Shown: positions 36,601 to 46,122 of the stretch, piece by piece | Layout of the letters: every line of letters starts with the position of its first letter | Position numbering within the stretch: the first letter of the stretch is position 1 | NCBI RefSeq assembly: GCF_028640845.1 | Contig: NC_080542.1 | Span: 18,456,283 to 18,520,282 of the forward strand | DNA from: Ahaetulla prasina | Taxonomy: Eukaryota > Chordata > Lepidosauria > Squamata > Colubridae | Direction: 5' to 3' | DNA: 64,000 bases | Program-made: the position numbers and the translations under genes | Notes under the pieces: generated by a model | Told to the model about the DNA's origin: nothing | Databases searched by the model: none | What the model saw: the letters and a program-made list of their open reading frames with translations, nothing else

Positions 36601-39600
36601 TGTCATTAATGCATATATTATATATGTGCCTATACAACAGACACAAACTTCAGAGGATAATTAGAACTGCAGAAAAAACAATTACTACCAACCTGCCTTC
36701 CATTGAGGACTAGTATACTAAACGAGCCAAAAAGGGGTGTGAAAATATTTACTGTACAGACCCCTCACATCCTAGATGTAAATTGTTTCAACTCCTACTC
36801 TCAAAATGACGCTGTAGAGTACTGCACACCAGGTCAACTAGACACAAGAACAGTTTTTTCCTGAACGCTATTACTCTGCTAAATAATTCCCTCAACACTG
36901 TCAAACTGTTCACTAAGTCTGAATTAAGGTAAAGGTAAAGGTTCCTCTTGCACATATGTGGTAGTCGTTCCTGACTCTAGGGGGCGGTGCTCATCTCTGT
37001 TTCAAAGCCGAAGAGCCAACGCTGTCTGAAGACATCTCTGTGGTCATGTGGCCAGCATGACTAAACACCAAAGGCGCACAGAATGCTGTTACCTTCCCAC
37101 GAAAGGTGGTCCCTATTTTTCTACTTGCACTTTTTATATGCTTTCGAACTGCTAAGTTGGCAGAAGCTGGGACAAATAACGGGAGCTCACCCCATTACGT
37201 GGCACTAGGGATTCAAACCGTTGAACTGCCAACCTTTCAATCAACAACCTCAGTGTCTTAGCCACTGAGCTACCACATCCCTTCTGCATTACTGTTACTA
37301 TTAATCTTCTCATCGTTCCTATCACCTATCTCCTCCCACTTATGACTGTATGACTGTAACTTGTTGCTGTATCCTTACAATTCATATTGATTGTTTCCTA
37401 GTATGATTTGATTGCTTATTTGTCCCCTATGACTATCGCTAAGTGTTGTACCTTATGATTCTTGACGAATGTATTTTTTCTTTTTATATACACTGAGAGC
37501 ATATGCATCAAAGACAAATTCATTGTGTCTCCAATCACACTTGGCCAATAAAGAATTATATCTTAATGTATATATTATATGTGTGTCTATACATTTTAGT
37601 TTTCTTTTTAAAAATTAATACTGTTTTCTTTTGTACTTTATTATATATCTCAGTTGTGTAATTCATACAAGTCTCAGATGCCACAAAGAAATTAAGCTCT
37701 TAAATCAGAGGTGATTGGGTGGGTAGGGGGAGACAGGAAGACAGATAGAGAGGATCTACTCTTCCAGGTAAGGTATATAAGGATATACAAAATTTTGGAT
37801 GTACAAAGTTGCTTCTCTTTTCACTCATCCAAAGTCCATTATTAAATATAATACAAAGGTTTCTTCCTTCTATTCTCTCACTTATATGTGTACTGTATGT
37901 GTGTATAAATATTTTAATTTCCTTTTTTAAAATTCTTAATGTTTTCATTTGTTCTTTATTATATACTTCAATTGCAACTCTCAGATGTTGTAAAGAAGCA
38001 TATGTTATTAAATCAGAGATAATGGGGGAGGCAGAAAACAGGCAGAAAGGATTTAATCTTTCAGGTAAAAATTAAAAGTGTGAACTTTGGATGTACTGTG
38101 TATTTTGGATGTACAAAATTGTTTCTCTCTTCACCACCTAGAGTACATTATTAAATATAATACAGCCATAGACATACTTTGTAAGTCAGAATTCTTGGTA
38201 GGAATTAGGGATGTAAGAATTCCTAATCACTCTCATTCAACTTGACAAGGGTACTATATCCTACAATCAAACTATATCCTACAATCAAACAGTAATCAAA
38301 ATTAATATTATTTAATCTTATTATTTATTCCTTATTGTATCCCAGGGGATCTAAATTGTACAGAGAGAACCATTCAGGCTCTTATCAAATCCATCTTCCC
38401 ACACAGTAGGCTGTCTATGTGTTTTCAATCAAAAGTTAATAACTGAAATCAATTCAATTTCTGCTATAAATGTGCTTGGCGTATAAAATGTCAAAAAATG
38501 GAGAAGATTGGGAAACAGAACAAGAGATGTTTAGGCCCTCTACTGACTTGGATGAGGGGATAGATGGGGAACTCATCAAATTTGCAAATGACACCAAGCT
38601 GGCAGGAATAGCCAACATGCCAGAAGATAGGCTCAAGATACAGAAAGATCTTGACAGACTTGAACATTGGGCGCTATCTAACAAAATGAAATTCAACAGT
38701 GAAAAAAGTAAGGTTCTACATTTAGGCAAAAAAAACCAAAATGCACAGTATATGTGGTACCTTGCTCAATAGTAGTGAGAGGGATCTTGGAGTCCTAGTG
38801 GACAACCATTTAGATATGAGCCAGCAGTGTGCAGCAGCTGCCAAAAAAGCCAACACAGTTCTGGACTGCATAAACAGAGGGATAGAATCAAGATCACGTG
38901 AAGTGTTAATACCACTTTATAATGCCTTGGTAAGGCCATACTTGAAATACTGCATTCAGTTTTGGTTGCCACAATGTAAAAAAGAAGTTGAGACTCTAGA
39001 AAGTGTGCAGAGAAGAGCAACAAAGATGATTAGGGGACTGGAGGCTAAAACTTATGAAGAGCAGTTGCAGGAACTGGGTATGTCTAGTTTAATGAAAAGA
39101 AGGACTATGGGAGACATGATAGCAATGTTCCAATATCTCAGGGGTTGCCACAAAGAAGAGGGAGTCAAACTATTCTCCAAAGCACCTGAGGGTAGGACAA
39201 GAAGCAATGGGTGGAAACTAATCAAGGAGAGAAGCAACTTAGAACTAAGAAGAAATTTCCTGACAGTTAGAACAATTAATCAGTGGAACAACTTGCCTCC
39301 AGAAGTTGTGAATGTTCCAACACAGGAAATTTTTAAGAAGATGTTGGATAACCATCTGACTGAGATGGTGTAGGGTTTCCTGACTGGGCAGGGGGTTGAA
39401 CAAGGTCCCTTCCAACTCTTGTTATTCTATTCTATTCTATTCTATTCTATTCTATCTATCAATATTTAGAAATAGTCATTGTATGTCGAAAGTAAGAATG
39501 ATCATCAGACCCAAACAGAACCTTCCAAGAATGAAAAACCACTTAAGGTTTTTTAAGGAAAGAATTTCATGGGGTCAGAGACACCTTAGATAAAAATGAA

Positions 39601-39862
39601 GAATTACTTACTAAGCTTGTTCTGGTGAAGAAATTGGATGTTCCCTAAACTTCTGTTCCCTATAATTGCCAAGTGTCATGGATACAAATTCTCCAATTAT
39701 AATTTCATCTGAAGGACTTGAGGGATTCGTGGAAGCTTTTCTCTGGTAAGGATCCTTCAAATTCAAACATTTTCTGAAGGAATCATTGAGCTTTACAAGC
39801 AGGAAGATGAAAAGAAGAATTAGGAGCTCCTGAGTTAAGCCCCATCCCAATTTTACAACCAT
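23744..39862 (-). CDS. V2R-B: vomeronasal type-2 receptor, complete six-exon gene
   Basis: This is a class C GPCR of the V2R family. Exons on the minus strand in order are 39612-39862, 36125-36416, 34800-35654, 25822-26049, 25364-25490 and 23744-24648. All have GT-AG boundaries. Lengths 251, 292, 855, 228, 127 and 905 sum to 2658 bp, exactly 886 codons including the stop, so 885 residues, a normal V2R size. It has a signal peptide, the ligand-binding domain (exons 1 to 4), the NCD3G linker (exon 5) and seven transmembrane helices (exon 6). No stop or frameshift is seen. Exon 1 would end in a TAG if read through, but splicing after TA avoids it. Intron 3 is 8.75 kb and filled by nested LINEs, yet splice sites are untouched. 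The gene is likely functional and is expected to be expressed in vomeronasal neurons. Confidence 0.88.
24661..25050. repeat. 195-bp tandem duplication, two copies
   Basis: The unit beginning AGCATAAGTTCAGTATTATA occurs at 24661 and again at 24856, a 195-bp period, with only about one visible difference (CTGCTC versus CTACTC). It includes the hAT left end plus host flank. The second copy continues into the rest of the hAT element. Confidence 0.9.
24773..25198. mobile_element. hAT (Charlie-like) MITE in V2R-B intron 5, partly duplicated
   Basis: The left end is CAGCAGTCCCCATCTTTTCT and the right end GGGGTTGGGGATCCCTG, the classic CAGNNGTCCCCAA-type hAT ends. Target duplications ATTTAAAA are at 24765-24772 and 25199-25206, with a second left copy at about 24960. 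A tandem duplication crosses the left boundary. Confidence 0.8.
25364..25490 (-). CDS. V2R-B exon 5 (NCD3G linker)
   Basis: Acceptor ATTAACAG, donor AATGG/GTAAGT. It encodes [20 protein letters not shown] and [15 protein letters not shown], with the family's cysteine spacing. It has 127 bp, as in V2R-A. Confidence 0.9.
25822..26049 (-). CDS. V2R-B exon 4
   Basis: Acceptor CATCTAG, donor CATCAG/GTTGGA. It encodes [20 protein letters not shown] through [10 protein letters not shown], 76 codons, phase 0 at both ends. Confidence 0.88.
27190..31256 (+). pseudogene. L1 ORF1 (RNA-binding protein), interrupted by L2
   Basis: The frame opens [20 protein letters not shown] and has the long coiled coil expected of L1 ORF1p, with one frameshift near 27380. 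It breaks after ...[10 protein letters not shown] at 27660. The frame resumes right after the L2 tail with [20 protein letters not shown]. It continues, after more breaks, to the C-terminal domain ([24 protein letters not shown], stop at 31254-31256). The clean join shows where the L2 landed. Confidence 0.8.
27661..30797 (+). mobile_element. L2 LINE, near full length (3.1 kb), inside L1 ORF1
   Basis: A G-rich 5' region leads to a 352-codon frame (27725-28783) for the endonuclease domain, with [44 protein letters not shown] and [12 protein letters not shown]. Broken RT frames follow ([34 protein letters not shown]). The C-terminus is at 30105-30584. The 3' end has CCGCCCTGAGTCCTTCGGG / AGAAGGGCGGTATAAA and a (GAAAT)n tail. 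It is inactive through several frameshifts but is the most complete L2 in the window. Confidence 0.92.
31300..31835 (+). repeat. Degenerate tandem repeats in the L1 remnant
   Basis: Segments around 31320-31460 and 31560-31760 repeat the same order of motifs (GATATATTTTGGATA, TGTAATTTTA, TTATTTGATATA, then GATGGA.TATTGTTTA..TTTGGAGG...ACAGTAAAAT). The spacing is roughly 120 to 290 bp, with heavy divergence. The function is unknown. Confidence 0.55.
31838..33601 (+). mobile_element. CR1-type LINE (Snake1/L3-like) with ATTCT tail
   Basis: A 380-codon frame encodes reverse transcriptase: [74 protein letters not shown] and the catalytic [11 protein letters not shown]. It is frameshifted near 32915, and the C-terminal part continues at 32929-33310. 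The 3' end CACTTGGCCAATAAA runs into (TTCTA)n. The element is 5' truncated. The same family recurs at 36637-37560 and 44888-46065. Confidence 0.88.
34387..34799 (-). other. V2R-B intron 3, 5' part
   Basis: Non-coding DNA between the split LTR and exon 3. No repeat recognised. Confidence 0.6.
34800..35654 (-). CDS. V2R-B exon 3
   Basis: Acceptor CCCTAG, donor TGGCAG/GTACTC. The 285 codons are open and include [48 protein letters not shown] and [20 protein letters not shown]. Confidence 0.9.
35655..36124 (-). other. V2R-B intron 2
   Basis: Non-coding DNA between matched splice sites. No repeat recognised. Confidence 0.65.
36125..36416 (-). CDS. V2R-B exon 2
   Basis: Acceptor CTTGGCAG, donor CCACAG/GTAAGT. 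The 292 bp encode [36 protein letters not shown] and, at the end, [15 protein letters not shown]. This exon has no in-frame ATG, so it is easy to miss in a start-based scan. Confidence 0.88.
36637..37560 (+). mobile_element. CR1-type (Snake1-like) LINE 3' end, split by a Sauria SINE
   Basis: It aligns with 33060-33575: CTTCAGAGGATAATTAGAAC, GACACAAGAACAGTTTTTTC, CACTGAGAGCATATGCA and the ending CACTTGGCCAATAAA. Copies on both sides of the SINE are collinear with the intact family member. Confidence 0.85.
36926..37280 (-). mobile_element. Sauria SINE, minus orientation, inside a CR1-type LINE
   Basis: Reverse complement of the family at 20705, with the Bov-B-like AAGGTAAAGGTAAAGG tail at the left and the tRNA-like head at the right. 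Flanking CTGAATTA (36918-36925) and CTGCATTA (near 37282) look like a short target duplication with one mismatch. Confidence 0.9.
38465..39460 (+). mobile_element. CR1 LINE 3' end with ATTCT tail
   Basis: Two overlapping frames encode the RT C-terminus: [38 protein letters not shown], then [38 protein letters not shown] and [20 protein letters not shown], ending LTEMV stop at 39373. One frameshift lies near 38745. The 3' end is CCCTTCCAACTCTTG followed by (TTCTA)n. It lies 150 bp downstream, in transcript terms, of the V2R-B exon 1 donor. Confidence 0.92.
39612..39862 (-). CDS. V2R-B exon 1 (signal peptide)
   Basis: The ATG at 39862 opens [20 protein letters not shown], a clear signal peptide. 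A cysteine-containing N-terminal segment follows ([19 protein letters not shown]), then [11 protein letters not shown], as in other V2Rs. The donor is CTTA/GTAAGT in phase 2, which joins to the T that opens exon 2. Confidence 0.82.
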
Positions 39863-40151
39863 GATAAACAAGAACCCATCATCTTGATCAAAAATTCAGG
39901 AAATAAAAGCAAATAATTGTGCTGTTGTCAAATGCAGATCACAAAGAGAAATGCAAAAGACCTTTTATGCACTATGCATAACTTGTCAGAGCTGAAGTGG
40001 CTTTGCAGCTATTGATATTCTACCTTTAACAAATTTCTTCTGCTAATCACTATCATTATGGTAGTTGCAGGAAATCAAATCCCTGTTGACAAAGAAGATA
40101 AACTTTGTATTGTATACCACCCAGAGTCACATTTTTTGAGTTAGGTGGCAT

Positions 40152-40202
<51 letters not shown>

Positions 40203-40214
40203 TACCATTTTTTT
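39863..40214. other. Upstream region of V2R-B and (TTTA)n microsatellite
   Basis: The promoter of V2R-B should lie here, given the exon 1 start at 39862. I cannot assign a TATA box or initiator with confidence. A pure (TTTA)n run of about 13 units is at 40151-40204. Confidence 0.5.
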
Positions 40215-40572
40215 TTATTTTGTCAAGATTCCCTTTTCATACCTAAGTTTTCATGTAGTCTCTTCATTAGAAATAATCTTTATGTAGGCTGCTTACATCA
40301 GCCAATATCCTCATCACAGCAAGGGCCACTGGATTCCTAAAGGTTTTAAAATCCCAGAGACACTAGGAAACTTTTTCTTTAATAAGATCTCATGGCAGGA
40401 GTCCAAGGATTCATGCTAGGGATTTTCTAAATGAATACCAGAAGATAATTTCAGCCTGGGAAAAATTATTGTTTTAGCAGAGTTAACAAATGCACTGACT
40501 TCAGAAGCTGGATATTTTTGTGTCCAAATAGCCCAATTCCCTGACTGTTTACTATGCTTGCTTATCTTATAG

Positions 40573-40740
40573 GACTTCGAAAGTCAGTTTGGTGTAGTGA
40601 TTAAGGCCCTGGCATAGAAATGAGAATAGTGTGAGTTCTAGTACCATTTAAAACAGGTTGGTACTTTGGGCTAGTCATTCTTTGTCAGCTCTAGGAGGAA
40701 GACAATGTCAAACTGCTTTCAAATTCTTACCAAGAAAACT
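40573..40740 (+). mobile_element. tRNA-derived squamate SINE
   Basis: The head GTCAGTTTGGTGTAGTGATT and box B-like GTGAGTTCTAGTACC mark a tRNA-type SINE distinct from Sauria SINE. A copy lies at the equivalent place in the next duplication unit (48166-48275). Confidence 0.7.
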
Positions 40741-40895
40741 TTTTATTTATTTATTTGTCAATCATATATAAGATAACAGGTAAAAGTATAAACATAATTT
40801 GGATACATGAAAGGAGTAAATAAAAAGGAATATTAGGACAGGGACAGTAGGCATGTGGGTGCGCTTATGCACGCCCCCTACTTGCCAAGTTAGTT
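40741..40895 (-). mobile_element. LINE-R 3' tail fragment
   Basis: The reverse complement gives GGGGGCGTGCATAAGCGCAC, CATGCCTACTGTCCC and a TGACAAATAAATAAATAAA tail, matching the ends at 17060-17245 and 43835-44008. Confidence 0.7.
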
Positions 40896-41117
40896 ACCGA
40901 GGCACCCCACCAAAAAATTATATGTCTTTTGCTTGGACCACAAAATCACCTGATAATTTCTGTTGCATTCAGATTTCTTTCACACTCACTGATACTCACA
41001 CTAATTAAATCTCAAAGTCTGGGCTTTTTATTCATCATAATTAAGCTATCTATTTTGTTGGTTTTAACACTAAAGAGTCACCAAAATGAATGAGTCGGCA
41101 GGCATTGATTCTGAGCT

Positions 41118-41521
41118 TCTACAGATAGTCTTCAAATTATTACTCAATTGAGCCCAAAATTTCTGTTGCTAAATGAGACCGCTGTTAAGTGAATTTTGCC
41201 CTATTTTATGACCTTTCTTGCCACAGTTGTTAAGTGAACAACTGCAGTTGTTAAGTTAGTAGCACAGTTGTTTAGTGAATGTGGTTTCTCCATTGACTTT
41301 TCTTGTCAGAAGGTTGCAAAAGATGATGAGATGACCACAGGGACCCTGCAACTGTCATAAATATAGGTCAGCCACCAAGCATCTGAATTTTGATCATGTG
41401 ACCATGGGGATGCTGCAATGGTCGTAATTGTTGAAAAACAATCGTGTCACTTTTTTCAATGCCATTGTAACTTTGAATGGTCACCAAATGAATTGTTACA
41501 AATTGAGGATTACCTGTATCA
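41118..41521. mobile_element. Non-autonomous DNA transposon (MITE), copy 1
   Basis: It contains GAGCCCAAAATTTCTGTTGC, CATTTTATGACCTTTCTTGCC-type text and GATCATGTGACCATGGGGAT. The right end AGGATTACCTGTA is an imperfect inverted match to the left end ACAGATAGTCTTC. A second copy is at 50638-50992. The superfamily is not certain (Tc1/mariner-like is a guess). No coding capacity. Confidence 0.65.
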
Positions 41522-41904
41522 ATCAGTCTTGGCTTTTGTAATCTTGAAAGTGCATGAACTCCTGTTACCGTGAGAAATGATTTAGCATGTTATTTACATG
41601 GCAGGTGGCTGTGAAAGGATCCTGGCATATTTTGGGATAAGAAGCACTAATTGACATTACATACCCATCTAAATTTAATGAGAGGCCTAATCTAGCCAAG
41701 ATTCCACGTGGCTTACACCACAAAACAAGATTATCAAAACATATCTGTTCTGTCCCCCCACCTCACAGAGGGTGACACACGAGCAAACGATGTCTACCAG
41801 TAATTTATTTTTACAAACCGACCTGAGTCCCTTTAACAGATAAAAGTTCTGGCAGCTAATTTCCAAATGCCTGCCAAGTTTCTTATCACCTCTAGGAACA
41901 GGAG

Positions 41905-42041
41905 CAGTGGTGGGATTCAAGTAATTTAACAACCGGTTCTCTGCCCTAATGATTTTTTCCAACAACCAGTTTGCCAAACTGTTCAGAAAGTTAACAACCG
42001 GTTCTCCCGAAGAGGTGCGAACTGGCTGAATCCCACCACTG
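41905..42041. mobile_element. hAT MITE (137 bp) with perfect ends and target duplication
   Basis: Terminal inverted repeats CAGTGGTGGGATTCA and TGAATCCCACCACTG are perfect. AACAGGAG is duplicated exactly at 41897-41904 and 42042-42049. The ends match the CAGTGGTGGG family of the 2 kb element at 18037-20045. No coding capacity. Confidence 0.95.
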
Positions 42042-42373
42042 AACAGGAGTCAGCGTATCTGTAGTCCGTTGCTGGGGCAACCAGGAGTTCAAAGGGTAGT
42101 CAGAAATTATCCACAAAGTTCAAGCCTGAAGTCCGAGAAATATCCCATCCGAAGCTCACGACATGCAGTTTTTGTCTGCCACAGAGCCTGCAGAGCAACC
42201 CCACCCATTTTTATCCCCTGTGGGGCATGGCTCAGTGACTCAGCAATCTCTGGCCCTTCCACACCTCTTTTTTTGCTGTGCACACCTCTCCCTCCGACAC
42301 TGCCTGGGATCAATCCAAGATTGATCTTCATCACTCCCTATTAGTGGGTGCTCCGACACTCCTTCCTCCTGGC

Positions 42374-42501
42374 CTTCAGATGGAACCTGAGGAGAAAGGA
42401 GGGTCCTGGAGAGGGAGGCCTTGTCAGCTCCTTGCCTTCAGCTAGAACCTGAGGCGTTGCCAGAAAGGAGGGTCCTGGAGAGGGAGGCCTTGTCAGCTCC
42501 T
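42374..42501. repeat. About 63-bp tandem repeat inside LTR U3
   Basis: Two copies of a unit containing AGAAAGGAGGGTCCTGGAGA and GGGAGGCCTTGTCAGCTCC. The period is a multiple of three, so the U3 open frame repeats the peptide LTRPPSPGPSFL. Confidence 0.85.
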
Positions 42502-42857
42502 CCCCATAACTGTCAGAGTCATCTTCCTCCATGAGGACAGGCTTGGGAGCTGGAGTCACAACACTATCCATGAATATATTTCCCATTGTTGATCATTAAC
42601 CAATCCTATTCACAAACACCAAAACCTTCCAGTCAGCTGAAAATGAGACAACGATGGACAGTAGTCTTCAGATACCTTTTATCTTCTGTCCTGAAAGCAT
42701 TATAGAAAAGAAACATTTAATGATCTGGAGAAGAGACTATCCTGACTGAATTGGACAAAGTTTTACAGAGGGAAGAGGCACCAGTGTTTTGGACTCCCTA
42801 AGAATAGAGAGAACCATATCATATGCTGTTGGCTCATATGTCCCATAGAAGCTAAAT

Positions 42858-44008
42858 CATCTTAAACCTAACCTTGCGCAGTTTCTTCTCCAAAAACACT
42901 CCACTACTAACCAGAGCATATAAAACATTTGCTAGACCAATTCTTTTTATATATATATGAAAATGTTTTATTTTTACATTTGTATCCAAAAATATTCAAT
43001 GTACAGTCATATACAATCAATCGTGGGGGGGGGGAGAAACTAGAACTTGGATCTTTTAGCTTCTAGAGCAGCATCTTCACCATTGGACCAACTTGCCCCT
43101 TTGTCTGACAAAAATGGGCTGGCCCAGTCACAAGAAACTTCCATTGTTGAGGGGGAACTACAACTTGGCTTTGTCCATTTTTAAAAATCCAACACTTTCA
43201 CCACTGAATCATCTTGCCCCTGAGAATCTGAGAGATGATAATCACAAATGATCTAAGTGCCAAAGCCCACTGCAACTACATCGCAAAAAAGGCCTTAAAA
43301 GTTGTAAACCTAATCTTGCATAGCTTCTTCTCCAAAAACATTACACTACTAACCAGAGCATATAAAACATTTGCTAGACCAATTCTTGAATACAGCTCGA
43401 CTGTTTGGAACCCTCACCACATCTCTGACATCAATACAATTGAACGTGTCCAGAAATATTTTACAAGAAGAGTTCTCCACTCCTCTGAATACAACAAAAT
43501 ACCTTACGCTACCAGACTTGAAATCCTGGGTTTAGAAAATTTAGAACTACGCCGCCTTCGACATGACCTGAGTTTAACTCATAGAATCATCTATTACAAT
43601 GTCCTTCCTGTCGAAGACTACTTCAGCTTCAATTGCAACAATACACGAGCACACAATAGATTTAAGCTTAATGTTAACCACTCCAATCTTGATTGCAGAA
43701 AATATGACTTCAATAACAGAGTTGTTAATGCTTGGAATACACCACCTGACTCTGTGGTCTCTTCCCAAAATCCCCAAAGCTTCAACCAAAAACTATCTAC
43801 CATTGACCTTACCCCATTCCTAAGAGGTCTGTAAGGGGCATGCATAAGAGCACAAACGTGCCTACCGTTCCTGTCCTATTGTTTCCTTTCATTATATCCA
43901 ATTAATATAGTTATTACATACTTATGCTTATATATATGCTTATATATTGTACAATTATTTCATGCTTAAGCTTATATATACTGTGTGACAAAATAAAATA
44001 AAATAAAT
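42858..44008 (+). mobile_element. LINE-R copy 2, 3' end
   Basis: A 199-codon frame (43235-43834) runs from NDLSAKAHCNYIAKKALKVV to the natural stop after TIDLTPFLRGL. It encodes the C-terminal part of a LINE RT protein (VQKYFTRRVLHSSEYNKIPY, GLENLELRRLRHDLSLTHRI). The tail is TGACAAAATAAAATAAAAT. A short upstream piece (42858-42941) is separated by about 290 bp of unrelated DNA with a G run at 43025. It is the best preserved copy and the reference for copy 1. Confidence 0.85.
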
Positions 44009-44887
44009 CTTGACAATGGTTTCTTCTAACAGATCAGGAGGACAAGATCTTCAAAGAAATAAATTTGGGGAGGATCTGCTGTCATCTCATTCATCATCAT
44101 TGAAATCCATTGCTTCTTTTTAATAATCAAGGGAGAAATATTCTTATCCATCTACCACCCACAGTACAATTTCAGAAATTATGTGTTCCACCTTTCAGAA
44201 AACTTGGTGGCTCAGTAGGTTCTAAATCAACACTAAAAATCTGCAAAATGTTTCTAGAGAAAAAGCATTTATGAGGGTAAAATAGAACTAACATGACCCA
44301 TTTGCATAGAATATGGCATACAGAAACTATTTTTTGGATAAGGTTTCAGATAACGTTGAGATAAATTAAAAATACTAAATGAATTACAAACAATGGAAAT
44401 TTTGCAATATTCCTGGGAAAGATAATGAGTGAAGATTCTAGAAAATGCTTAATTCATTTTTATCTCTGAGGAAGGAAGTTAATGATTGAGTTCCTTGACA
44501 CCATGATATGTGCTTTTAAAATCTAAGGCCAGTATAATCTATCTTGTACACCCTTATGGCTTATTTGGGAGGCATGCTTATGATAAATTAAGCTTGTTCT
44601 CTTTCCAGTTGGACTACAACAATGGGCTCTGCATATGGCTGACCAATGGACCTGTATGGTCTCTACCTTCTGACATCTCATCTTAATCCTTCTGCCTACC
44701 TCCTTCTTCTCAACCCAAAACTTATTTCTCTACATTTCTCTGAACTGGATGCCAACCCTTCTTATAATCCTTTACTTATATATCATCAGAATGACTAATT
44801 TCAGTTCTCCTTGTTTTTAAGGAAATTATTCCAAGCTCTGTGTTAGTCCAGAGTTAAGAGGAACACCTGCTCTAGTAGCTTCTAAGG
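44009..44887. other. OR-1 downstream flank (duplicated block)
   Basis: 44010-44520 matches 49505-50400 and 61047-61580: TTTCTTCTAACASATCAGGAGG, TTTTAATAATCA, ATTCCTGGGAAA and TTAATTCA. It is non-coding and marks the tandem duplication of the OR unit. Confidence 0.7.
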
Positions 44888-46065
44888 TTTGAATAGAATA
44901 GAATAGAATAGAATAGAATAGAATAGAATAGAATAGAATAGAATAGAATAGAATAGAATAGAATTTTTATTGGCCAAGTGTGATTGGACACACAAGGAAT
45001 TTGTCTTGATGCATATGCTCTCAGTGTACATAAATGAAAAGATACCTTCATCAAGGTACAACATTTACAACACAATTGATGGTCAATATATCAATATAAA
45101 TCATAAGGATTGCCAGCAACAAAGTTACAGTCATACAGTCATAAGTGGAAAGAGATTGGTGATGGGAAATATGAGAAGATTAATAGTAGTGCAGATTTAG
45201 TAAATAGTTTGACAGTGTTGAGGGAATTATTTGTTCAGCAGAGTGATGGCCTTCGGGGAAAAAACTGTTCTTGTGTCTAGTTGTTCTGATGTGCAGTGCT
45301 CTATAGCGTCGTTTTGAGGGTAGGAGTTGAAACAGTTTATGTCCTGGATGTGAGGGATCTGTAAATATTTTCACGGCCCTCTTTTTGATTTGTGCAGTAT
45401 ACAGGTCCTCAATGGAAGGCAGGTTGGTAGCAATTATTTTTTCTGCAGTTCTAATTATCCTCTGAAGTCTGTGTCTTTCTTGTTGGGTTGCAGAACCGAA
45501 CCAGATAGTTATAGAGGTGCAATGACAGACTCAATAATTCCTCTGTAGAACTGAATCAGCAGCTCCTTGGGCAGTTTGAGCTTACTGAGTTGGCACAGAA
45601 AGAACATTCTTTGTTGTCCTTTTTTGATGACGTTTTTGATGTTAGCTGTCCATTTTAGATCTTGCAATATGATAGAACCTAGAAATTTAAAGGTTTCTAC
45701 TGTTGATACTGTGTTGTCTAGTATTGTGAGAGGTGGAAGTATGGAAGGGTTTCTCCTAAAGTCTACCACCATTTCTATGGTTTTGAGTGTGTTCAGTTCC
45801 AGATTGTTTTGGTTGCACCACAAGGCTAGTCGTTCGACCTCTCGTCTATATGTGGATTCGTCATTGTCTTGAATGAGACCAATCACTGTTGTATCATCTG
45901 CAAACTTCAGTAGCTTGACAGATTGATCGTTGGAGAGACAGTCATTGGTATACAGAGAGAAGAGAAGTGGGGAGAGCACACAGCCTTGGGGGGCCCCTGT
46001 GCTAATTGTACAGGTATTTGATGTGATCTTGCTTAGCTTCACCTGCTGCTTCCTGTTTGTTAGGA
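44888..46065 (-). mobile_element. CR1-type (Snake1-like) LINE, 5' truncated, ATTCT tail
   Basis: The minus strand encodes RT from [20 protein letters not shown] through [16 protein letters not shown] to the terminal region (open frame 46042-45509, then broken). The 3' end CACTTGGCCAATAAA leads to about 15 units of ATTCT (GAATA on the plus strand, 44888-44962). Its truncated 5' end is only about 58 bp from the OR-1 stop codon. Confidence 0.9.
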
Positions 46066-46122
46066 ACTCTACAAATATCTGTGGGACAATGATATTTTCT
46101 TAAAATCAATTGGATTATTACC

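Larger units (their letters stand above)
36584..38166. repeat. About 310-bp tandem duplication in V2R-B intron 1, one copy split by a LINE
   Basis: Copy A is 36584-36636 plus 37561-37857. Copy B is 37858-38166. Shared order: GGTTTCTTCCTTCT, a TA/TG-rich stretch, TTCTTTATTATATA, CTCAGATG, AAATCAGAG, TTTGGATGTACAAA, TTATTAAATATAATACA. Divergence is substantial, so the duplication is old and predates the LINE insertion in copy A. Confidence 0.7.
41746..42563 (-). mobile_element. LTR (about 0.8 kb) with an open frame in U3; contains a hAT MITE
   Basis: In its own orientation it starts TGTTGTGACTCCAGC at 42563, like the LTR at 6598-7196 (TGTTGTGGTCC), and ends GACAGAACA at 41746. Flanks ATATC (41741-41745) and CTATC (42564-42568) may be a target duplication with one mismatch. 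The sense strand is open from near the start for about 80 codons (42586 to 42341) and includes a tandemly repeated KELTRPPSPGPSFL motif. A TATA-like GATAAAAATGG lies near 42215. Confidence 0.55.
40215..42840. repeat. OR-cluster duplication unit 0 (no gene)
   Basis: Single-copy-looking blocks at 40215-40560, 40960-41130, 41560-41700 and 42690-42840 match, in the same order, 47800-48165, 48720-48900, 49150-49310 and 49330-49500 downstream. Shared text includes GCAGAGTTAACAAATSCA, CATCTAAATTT..AA and CTGAAAGCATTA. This unit has the upstream flank of an OR but no OR at its left, where V2R-B begins. Confidence 0.65.

Noticed and set aside
44596..44880. Sequence between the OR flank and the LINE considered as an OR fragment
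   Set aside because: No transmembrane or OR motif appears. It aligns with the non-coding 3' flank of OR-2 (51690-51930).
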